Shown here: positions 1-5,898 of the stretch, one piece after another
Layout: every line of letters begins with the position of its first letter
Position numbering within the stretch: position 1 is the first letter of the stretch
Assembly (NCBI GenBank): GCA_937982385.1
Contig: CALJMC010000058.1
Location: 1-6,699, forward strand
Direction of reading: 5' to 3'
DNA length: 6,699 nucleotides
From: an uncultured Rickettsiales bacterium
GTDB taxonomy: Bacteria > Pseudomonadota > Alphaproteobacteria > Rickettsiales > UBA998
Made by a program: the position numbers and the translations under genes
Notes under the pieces: model-generated
What the model was told of the DNA's origin: nothing
Database searches by the model: none
What the model saw: the letters and a program-made list of their open reading frames with translations, nothing else

Positions 1-290
1 TGCCCGCCATCGCTATTTTAATGCGTGAAATTATGGTATCAGGTTTGCGTGAATTCTTAATGGAAATCCGCGTGCCCATGCCCGTAAGCACACTCGCCAA
101 ATGGAAAACAGCGGTGCAAATGGCTGCATTGTTTTTCCTACTGCTTGGCACAGGCGGCCCGCTTTGGCTGCATGCAGATGTGCTTGGGGAGTGGCTACTC
201 TGGCTTGCCGCACTGCTCACGCTAGTGACTGGCTACGCCTATCTCCGCACTGGTTTGCAGCATATGCTAGACGAAGATAACCAAGGCTAG
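1..290 (+). CDS. pgsA: CDP-diacylglycerol--glycerol-3-phosphate 3-phosphatidyltransferase, C-terminal part
   Basis: This is the 3' end of a gene that starts left of the window; the frame is open from the edge (first full codon at base 3) and gives 95 residues before a TAG stop. The ATG at 21 is an internal methionine, because the preceding codons (PAIAIL) continue the family's membrane helix. PgsA makes phosphatidylglycerophosphate from CDP-diacylglycerol and glycerol-3-phosphate in the inner membrane, the committed step to phosphatidylglycerol and cardiolipin. Recognition rests on the REIMVSGLREFL stretch, the RVPMPVSTLAKWKTAVQM segment typical of bacterial PgsA, and two following hydrophobic helices (about visible residues 37-56 and 60-80) ending in a short polar tail. 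The catalytic CDP-alcohol phosphotransferase signature (DGxxAR...GxxxDxxxD) lies upstream and cannot be checked. The product call is fairly sure; a related CDP-alcohol transferase is the only realistic alternative. Confidence 0.9.
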   Translation, partial: PAIAILMREIMVSGLREFLMEIRVPMPVSTLAKWKTAVQMAALFFLLLGTGGPLWLHADVLGEWLLWLAALLTLVTGYAYLRTGLQHMLDEDNQG

Positions 291-298
291 TCTTGCAA

Positions 299-327
299 TT
301 TACTGCGAAATATGTTTAATCTATTTT
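299..327 (+). promoter_or_regulatory. Possible sigma70-type promoter for the AsmA-family gene
   Basis: In the 65-base gap after pgsA, TTTACT (299-304, four of six matches to TTGACA) is followed after 17 bases by TATTTT (322-327, four of six matches to TATAAT). This would start transcription near 334 and leave a leader of about 20 bases before the ATG at 356, with an AGGA at 341-344 as ribosome binding site. AT-rich intergenic DNA gives such matches easily. The gap has no strong terminator, so read-through from pgsA is equally possible. Confidence 0.3.
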
Positions 328-355
328 CCCAAAAATTTACAGGACTCATACCATC

Positions 356-2605
356 ATGAAGCTACTCAAACGTCTGTTTTTTGCTATTATCATTCTTATT
401 CTGCTTTCACCTGTGATTGTCTTTTTTGTATTGAAAGTGATTGATCTGAATCAGTTCAAACCACAAATTGTGGATGCAGTACAAGCGCAAACAGGGCGCG
501 AACTTGTTATTAACGGCAAAATCGAGTCTGCTTTTAGTGTAACACCATCGCTTCAACTGTCCGATGTGACCCTCAGCAATGCATCATGGGCAACGCAAGA
601 CCATATGCTCACAATTGGTTCAGCAGATATTTCGGTGGACCTCACTGCCTTGCTCCAAAAGGAAATCAAAATAAACGACATCGCATTGTCTGATACAAAA
701 CTTGTGTTAGAAATTTCCAAACGCGGCCCAAAGAATTGGGAGTTCACACCTGTTGCAACAGAGGAAGAACCAGCTGCAGAGGGCGAACCAAGCGCCACTG
801 ACAACGCTGTTGCCGAGATGAAAGAAAAAATAGCAGCAGAAGCGTCGAGCGTGAAAACAACGTTCAACACTATCTCGCTCACCAATATTGATGTGCGTTT
901 CTTGGATCATGGCGCAGGCAAAGACATCAGCATGAATATCGCAAAGACTAGCTTAGATGCGAATGGCGCACCTGCCATTGACCTCACGGTAAAATCAGGC
1001 GACGCAACCATCGACCTCTCAGTAAAAGCAAAAAGCTTTGCGGCGTTACAAGCGGGGACGGCGTCACTTTCTGTGAATGCACACGGCACAGCGGGCGAGG
1101 ACATCACATTTAACGGCGCCATTAATGACTTCGTCAAAACGAACAGTTTCACGGGTGTCATTACTGCCAAAGGAAATACGCTCAAATCTTTCAATAAGCT
1201 TGCAGGGTCAACATTGCCATCAATCCCAGCCTATAATGTAAGCACTAAGGTGAGCGGCACACCAGACAAAATTTCACTCAAGAGTTTGGATGCAACCATT
1301 GACGGCACGAACATTAAAGGGTCTGCCGACATCACACTCTCAGGTAGCAAGCCCTACATCAAAGCAGAGCTTTCTGTCCCTTCAGTAGGGAAAAGCAGCG
1401 GGTCTTCATCATCTGGCAGCAGTGGCTCAGATGGCGGCAGCTCTTCTGCAGGACGCGTGATTCCGAATATGGACTTACCCGTCGACAGCCTAAAATCACT
1501 CGATGGTGACATCAGTATCACGATTGGTAGCATCGGTGATGGTGCATCTAAAATCTCCAACCTTTCCAGTGCTATTGCCATTAAAAACGGCAGAATGCGT
1601 GCGAAGCCTTTTAGCTTTGTCATGGCAGGCAGCACATTTAATGGTGCCCTCACTGTCAACGCCGCCAATAAAACCCCCTCTTTTGCTTTCAACATTGGTG
1701 CGAATAATATTATGTTAGGTGATATGCTAAAGAGCTTTGGTCAAAATGATATGTCCGGCGGGAAAACTAAATTCCAAACGTCTGTAACGGGCTATGGCCA
1801 AACATTGCACGGCGTGATTGGCACCCTTAAAGGTGACCTGACAGCATTTATTGACGAGGCGAGCTATCGCTCAGACGCAAAAATTCTACGCACCGCAAAT
1901 GTACTCGACAAGCTCCAAGGTGGCTCAGGCACTGGTGGCAACATCCAGATTAGCTGCGTTGCAACCAAGATTGGTATCTCGGGTGGTATCATGAACCCTA
2001 AATATTTAGCGGTAGATGCTGCTGGCACACGCATTGATGGTGAGGGAACGATTAATCTAGGCTCAGAGAAAATCGCGATGACCTTCTACCCTAAAGCAAA
2101 AGCGGCAGGGCTTGACCAGCTAACCATCCCGATGAAAATGGGTGGCACATTCTCGAACCCTAAAGTCTATGCCGACCCGAAAAGCGCTGTGTCTAACATT
2201 GCCAATGTGGCGCTCAAACTCTCTGGAAAATCTAACCTAGCCTATTTGGGTGGTGGTTCGGTCGCTAAAGAGCTCGGCATGAGTGGCTCAGGCAATCCAT
2301 GTTTTGCGGCGCGCCCAGCGGATGAAGACCTTGACCTGAAAAAGGCTCTCAAAGCCACAGAAGACAACCTCAAAGCAGAAGCAAAGAAGATTGAAAAAAA
2401 TGTTCGCGTCATGCGTGATGACGCCAAGAAGAATGCAAAAGCACTGAAAGAGAATGTCAAAGACCTGAAGAACCTAAAAGACGCGTTCAAAAAAGGGGAT
2501 GACGGCAAGGTTGACGTGCAAAAAAGCATTGAAGGTATTGGCAAGAATCTCAATGATTTAGGTGGAAACCTTAACCAGCTGAATGATCTCAAGAAACTCT
2601 TCTAG
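356..2605 (+). CDS. AsmA-family inner-membrane-anchored periplasmic protein
   Basis: This complete 749-residue protein resembles the AsmA family, whose members are anchored in the inner membrane, extend into the periplasm and are linked to outer-membrane assembly and phospholipid transport. Residues 1-6 are basic, 7-27 form one hydrophobic helix, and NQFKPQIVDAVQAQTGREL (32-50) followed by a G-x-I beta segment is the typical AsmA start. A long beta-rich region follows, interrupted by a Ser/Gly linker (347-366). The AsmA-like C-terminal domain spans roughly 370-650 (LKGDLTAFIDEAS; GGTFSNPKVYADP) and ends in GSGNPC. Its only two cysteines are C534 and C649. Beyond it lies an unusual Lys-rich, probably helical tail (656-749). 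The ATG at 356 has AGGA at 341-344, 11 bases upstream, and precedes the signal-anchor directly. The stop lies in a CTAG shared with the convergent flagellin gene. Which AsmA subgroup it belongs to, and its exact substrate, cannot be told. Confidence 0.85.
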   Translation: MKLLKRLFFAIIILILLSPVIVFFVLKVIDLNQFKPQIVDAVQAQTGRELVINGKIESAFSVTPSLQLSDVTLSNASWATQDHMLTIGSADISVDLTALLQKEIKINDIALSDTKLVLEISKRGPKNWEFTPVATEEEPAAEGEPSATDNAVAEMKEKIAAEASSVKTTFNTISLTNIDVRFLDHGAGKDISMNIAKTSLDANGAPAIDLTVKSGDATIDLSVKAKSFAALQAGTASLSVNAHGTAGEDITFNGAINDFVKTNSFTGVITAKGNTLKSFNKLAGSTLPSIPAYNVSTKVSGTPDKISLKSLDATIDGTNIKGSADITLSGSKPYIKAELSVPSVGKSSGSSSSGSSGSDGGSSSAGRVIPNMDLPVDSLKSLDGDISITIGSIGDGASKISNLSSAIAIKNGRMRAKPFSFVMAGSTFNGALTVNAANKTPSFAFNIGANNIMLGDMLKSFGQNDMSGGKTKFQTSVTGYGQTLHGVIGTLKGDLTAFIDEASYRSDAKILRTANVLDKLQGGSGTGGNIQISCVATKIGISGGIMNPKYLAVDAAGTRIDGEGTINLGSEKIAMTFYPKAKAAGLDQLTIPMKMGGTFSNPKVYADPKSAVSNIANVALKLSGKSNLAYLGGGSVAKELGMSGSGNPCFAARPADEDLDLKKALKATEDNLKAEAKKIEKNVRVMRDDAKKNAKALKENVKDLKNLKDAFKKGDDGKVDVQKSIEGIGKNLNDLGGNLNQLNDLKKLF
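1394..1453 (+). repeat. Low-complexity Ser/Gly-coding tract in the AsmA-family gene
   Basis: These bases encode AsmA-family residues 347-366, almost only serine and glycine with one aspartate. The tract joins the N-terminal beta-rich part to the AsmA-like C-terminal domain and is probably a flexible interdomain linker. The serine codons are mixed (AGC, TCT, TCA, AGT), so it is not a simple DNA microsatellite. Its length may still vary between strains. Confidence 0.6.
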
Positions 2606-5052
2606 CGATAAAGACTACTAATCAAGGTGCGCTTGAGCGCATTAGTTTGCGCAAGCAAGCTGATGCCTGCATTGAGCTTCACTTGCTCTAACGCAAAGCG
2701 TGTAGACTCGCTCACTACATCCGTATCGCTCAATGCTGCGCGTGCACTGTCCTGATTGATGATTGCAGTATTGGTTTGATTGATCGCATATTCAAGGCGC
2801 GCCTGCCCCGCACCGACATTCACACGCTCGGATGTGAGAATATAAATGGCTTCTTTAATCTGAGCAGCGGCACCTTCTGCCCCTTCCACCGTTTGTACAT
2901 TCACGCCAGAGGCGTTCTCAAATAGCGTTTCTATGCTGATATAGTTAATATGTATCGAAAAATCATTCTCCATATAAGGGTCAACCGCCACTTGATATGT
3001 TTCCGTTTGCGGCACATTTGAATTCCCCTCGTCAGATAACAGCCCTTCTTTAAGGCTTAGTTTGAATGCCGCAGCATTACTGTGGTCCGTCAGGTCATAA
3101 GACCGACCATCCGTTGCTATAGTCAGCACCTTATTGGCATCGCGCACATTGCGGAATTCAATAATATCATCTTCAGAAATGTTTGATCCAATCGCTTGTG
3201 AGCTCACATAATCCTCACCGTTGATAGTAAAGCGAATCTCAGCATTACCTGAGACGGTTTCTGACGAGCTGCGCACATCAATACTATCAAAACGAATCGC
3301 ATCATTGTCATCGACCACAAGACTAATATTCGTTCCTATCAAGTCCCCCGGGTTATCGAGCACCAGACCCTGCTCTTGATAGAATGTACGAGAGGCTATG
3401 ACTGTTTGCAGTGCGTCCTCATAGCGCGCACTATCCTCATCATTTGAGACATTAAACCCACTATTGGCCGCTAGCTCCATTTGGAAGAAGCCGCCACCTG
3501 TGTTCGAGTTAAATTGAACGATGCGGTTTATATCGGTATTCGTATCCATAATCACAGCAGTGTAGGTATGTTCACCGATAGTCACTGACGCAGACACGTG
3601 ATTGGACCCCATTATATCTACGTCGAAATCTGCATCAACCGAGCCTATAAATGCCTCATTGCTAATACCATCCGCATTAAACCCACCGAGAGAACCGTCA
3701 TCTAAGTCCTTCAACAATATTGCACCGCTCATACTATCTGGATTAACAATGGTTCCTGCACTGTCTTCACCAAAGCCAATGACTGACGTATTAGTATTGA
3801 CTCCCACCTGAAGGGGATTGTCATTTTGTTTCGAGCGAATAATTAAATCGGCGCCATCACGAATAAAATCGAGTTGCTCGAAAGCGTAATTATCATTCGA
3901 AACCACATCATCATAATTGTTCAGCGCCGTCGTAAGGTTACGCATTGACTCTTCTGCAGTCGCACCTCTTTGCACTTCTAGTGGAGAGGCACTTGGCGTA
4001 TCTCTAAACGTAAATACAATAAACACTCCGCTACTATCAATGCCAAAACGTGCACCATCACTCACATTGACAGCTGGGTCTAGCCGATATATTGCTTCAG
4101 AAGGTGCGGCGGTTTGTTCGGTGAGAACCCCTGATGGGCTCGCACCACCTGAAACCGTTACATTGCCGGCATTGCTACCGCCATCGCTGCCACCAGACAG
4201 AGTATAACGATTAGCCCCCACCTCAGATGCCCCGCCTAGCTGAAAATTAGTGGCAGGGGTAGTTACTGTGAAATTATTACTCAGATCACCTGTAGATCGA
4301 TGGGTGATGCGAATCGTATCACCATCGGCGACATAGGTCGCCTCTTGAATACGCGCAACATTCTCTACCACTTGCTCTCTATCAAGCGCAGAGTGGGGAG
4401 GCGCACCAAGACGCCCAAGCAATGTATTTTCCAACATTTCAGTATCATTAAGAATAGTCACTAGGCTCTCAGCCATATTTTCTACAGATCCACCCGCTGG
4501 CACCTCAAGAGACACGCCATTGATTGCAATCGTATTAACCGCTGCGCTCGTGCTCAACAACGTAATAGAGCCGGTGGCTTGCGTCGCGGGGCTTTCATCA
4601 ATACTAAACCCTAACGTTACCTCACCTACACGTTGCAACACATTCGTGCCACTAAAGGACGTATTCTCCGCTAAGCGATTAATTTCATCTTTTAAATTTT
4701 GAAATTCTAAATTAAGAAACCCGCGCTCCTTATCAAGCAACGCACCTGAGCTTGCTTGGACGGAAACAGCCGACATACGCTGCAACACCTCTTCAATCTT
4801 GCCAAGGGCAGCATCTGCAATGGAAAGATAGCTCTGCGCCTGAAGGGCATTATTGAGCGATGCTTTGAGTCCCGTGACGTTACGTTGTAAATCAGTGGCA
4901 ATGGCCATAGAGGCAACATCATCGCCAGCGCGCACAAACGCACTGCCCGACGCAAGGCGCTGGACTGAAGATTGCGCCTCTCCCTGTGCATTGCGCATAT
5001 GCGCACTCAGAGCCTGAGACGAGGAGGTTCCCGTTAGTGATACGATGCTCAC
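2602..5052 (-). CDS. Large flagellin with about 580-residue central insert
   Basis: Flagellin is the filament subunit, exported by the flagellar type III apparatus. Starting at GTG 5052 it has 816 residues, against roughly 270-500 for common flagellins. Residues 2-142 carry the N-terminal D0/D1 helices (SVQRLASGSAF, GDDVASMAIATDLQ, LQRMSAVSVQASSG, LNLEFQNLKDEINRLAENTSFSG). Residues 728-816 carry the matching C-terminal helices (RVNVGAGQARLEYAI, LAQTNALKRTLISSLYR). Between them lies an acidic, Gly/Ser/Asn-rich beta-type region with probable duplicated modules, one resembling the flagellin IN motif (INGVSLEVPAGGS). There is no Cys and no Trp. The frame is also open to TTG 5058, directly after a stop, but the AGGT at 5061-5064 is spaced correctly only for GTG 5052. 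No flagellar gene is adjacent. Family assignment is firm; whether it is a major or minor filament subunit is not known. Confidence 0.93.
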   Translation of the reverse strand: MSIVSLTGTSSSQALSAHMRNAQGEAQSSVQRLASGSAFVRAGDDVASMAIATDLQRNVTGLKASLNNALQAQSYLSIADAALGKIEEVLQRMSAVSVQASSGALLDKERGFLNLEFQNLKDEINRLAENTSFSGTNVLQRVGEVTLGFSIDESPATQATGSITLLSTSAAVNTIAINGVSLEVPAGGSVENMAESLVTILNDTEMLENTLLGRLGAPPHSALDREQVVENVARIQEATYVADGDTIRITHRSTGDLSNNFTVTTPATNFQLGGASEVGANRYTLSGGSDGGSNAGNVTVSGGASPSGVLTEQTAAPSEAIYRLDPAVNVSDGARFGIDSSGVFIVFTFRDTPSASPLEVQRGATAEESMRNLTTALNNYDDVVSNDNYAFEQLDFIRDGADLIIRSKQNDNPLQVGVNTNTSVIGFGEDSAGTIVNPDSMSGAILLKDLDDGSLGGFNADGISNEAFIGSVDADFDVDIMGSNHVSASVTIGEHTYTAVIMDTNTDINRIVQFNSNTGGGFFQMELAANSGFNVSNDEDSARYEDALQTVIASRTFYQEQGLVLDNPGDLIGTNISLVVDDNDAIRFDSIDVRSSSETVSGNAEIRFTINGEDYVSSQAIGSNISEDDIIEFRNVRDANKVLTIATDGRSYDLTDHSNAAAFKLSLKEGLLSDEGNSNVPQTETYQVAVDPYMENDFSIHINYISIETLFENASGVNVQTVEGAEGAAAQIKEAIYILTSERVNVGAGQARLEYAINQTNTAIINQDSARAALSDTDVVSESTRFALEQVKLNAGISLLAQTNALKRTLISSLYR

Positions 5053-5060
5053 TGTCAACT

Positions 5061-5064
5061 ACCT
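5061..5064 (-). promoter_or_regulatory. Ribosome binding site that favours the GTG start of the flagellin
   Basis: Read on the minus strand, AGGT is followed by AGTTGACA and then GTG. That is 8 bases to GTG 5052 but only 2 bases to TTG 5058. The TTG is simply the first possible initiator after an in-frame TAG (5061-5059), so GTG 5052 is the better start. Confidence 0.6.
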
Positions 5065-5118
5065 GTTAACGTTACAAATCGCGCTATCTGCGCTACGTCT
5101 TAGAATAACATGAAAAAC

Positions 5119-5158
5119 CTTATCACAAGGTAAATTCCTGAGATCAAGGGCCATCAAG
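5119..5158 (-). promoter_or_regulatory. Candidate flagellin promoter with tandem CTTGAT repeat
   Basis: In the 129-base gap between rlmE and the flagellin, the minus strand reads TTGATC (5147-5142), a 17-base spacer, and GATAAG (5124-5119), each with four of six matches to the sigma70 boxes. The TGTGATAA around the -10 also partly resembles the GCCGATAA box of sigma28 flagellar promoters, but no matching TAAA lies 15 bases upstream. CTTGAT occurs twice, exactly 10 bases apart (5158-5153 and 5148-5143), the second copy overlapping the -35. Transcription would start near 5112, leaving a leader of about 60 bases. Flagellin needs its own promoter because its expression should differ from that of rlmE; the exact boxes are a guess. 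Confidence 0.35.
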
Positions 5159-5181
5159 ACGGTTAATTCCAGCCTTATGGC

Positions 5182-5895
5182 TTATGCGCCACGATAGCCC
5201 ATTGCGAGCACATACGACTCAGAGGATTGCTTGCGACTGGAGTCGGGCTTCATGTGGGCTACTTTGTCGAACGATTTTTTCATATCTTTGAGTAGGGCTG
5301 CCTCTGTGCCACCTTGGCGCACTTTACAAATAAATGTACCGCCTTCATTTAGCACTTCTTTGGCAAACTCATAGGCCATTTCACACAATAAAATAATACG
5401 AATATGATCGGTCGGGCCATGACCGGTCGTGTTTGGCGCCATGTCAGACATCACCACATCGACCTTACCACCAAGTGCTGTGGTAATAATCTCAGGCGCA
5501 TCGTCTTGGGTGAAATCAAGCTGAATAAATTGCGAGCCACCCACAGGGGTCATCTCGAGAATATCAGTCGCGAGCACCATGCTTTGCTGATTGCTGTTGG
5601 CATCCATACGTGCGAGCGCAACCTGCGTCCACCCTCCCGGTGCAGCACCCAAATCGAGCACACGTTTGCCCGCTTTGATAAACTTATATTTATCATCCAT
5701 TTCAATCAGCTTATAGGCAGCGCGTGAGCGATAGCCATCGAGCTTAGCCTGAGATACGAACGGATCATTAAGCTGGCGTTGTAACCAGCGCGTTGAGGAG
5801 TTTGTGCGTCCACGAGCCGATTTCACGCGCACATGGAGATCACGATTTCCCTTGCCCTTAGTACCGCTACCTGCTCCGCCTAATTTTTTCACCAT
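5182..5895 (-). CDS. rlmE: 23S rRNA (uridine(2552)-2'-O)-methyltransferase RlmE (FtsJ/RrmJ)
   Basis: RlmE methylates the 2'-O of U2552 in the A-loop of 23S rRNA on the 50S subunit, using S-adenosylmethionine; it is a cytoplasmic late ribosome-assembly factor. The 237-residue protein carries the whole FtsJ fold. The SAM-binding loop is DLGAAPGGW (81-89), with an acidic residue at D111 (LATDI). The catalytic K-D-K-E tetrad fits K62 (RAAYKL), D151 (SDMAPN), K191 (ICKVRQG) and E226 (SESYVLA), offset by 24-27 from K38, D124, K164 and E199 of the 209-residue E. coli enzyme. The extra length is mainly a basic Gly/Lys/Arg-rich N-terminus (1-30), probably rRNA-binding. The ATG at 5895 lies 3 bases after the ppx stop, with AGGGG (5908-5904) 8 bases upstream, so translation is probably coupled to ppx. 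It ends 129 bases before the flagellin GTG. Confidence 0.96.
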   Translation of the reverse strand: MVKKLGGAGSGTKGKGNRDLHVRVKSARGRTNSSTRWLQRQLNDPFVSQAKLDGYRSRAAYKLIEMDDKYKFIKAGKRVLDLGAAPGGWTQVALARMDANSNQQSMVLATDILEMTPVGGSQFIQLDFTQDDAPEIITTALGGKVDVVMSDMAPNTTGHGPTDHIRIILLCEMAYEFAKEVLNEGGTFICKVRQGGTEAALLKDMKKSFDKVAHMKPDSSRKQSSESYVLAMGYRGA

Positions 5896-5898
5896 AAC

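Noticed and set aside
282..295. A short stem CAAGG-CTAG-TCTTG at the pgsA stop codon as a terminator
   Set aside because: It has only five pairs including one wobble, and is followed by CAATTTA rather than a T run.
553..1194. Several minus-strand open frames of 67-110 residues inside the AsmA gene
   Set aside because: They are shadows of the real gene, without family resemblance or a convincing ribosome binding site.
2242..2592. A 116-residue open frame on the minus strand, antisense to the AsmA gene's 3' end
   Set aside because: It is a Ser/Phe-rich mirror of the Lys/Glu-rich tail codons, with no recognisable domain; the sense-strand protein is clearly the real one.
2628..2656. Hairpins TGCGC-TTGA-GCGCA and GCTTGAGCGC/GCGCAAGC just after the AsmA gene as a terminator
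   Set aside because: The stems are short, no T tract follows, and the bases encode the conserved flagellin C-terminus; they are kept only as a remark on the convergent ends.
5053..5058. A perfect -35 consensus TTGACA on the minus strand at the flagellin start
   Set aside because: No -10-like box lies 16-18 bases downstream (about 5035-5030 reads AACGGG), and it overlaps the translation start; it is probably chance.
5171..5182. A stem AGCC-TTAT-GGCT after rlmE as a terminator
   Set aside because: It has only four base pairs and no T run on the minus-strand side, so it is too weak to call.
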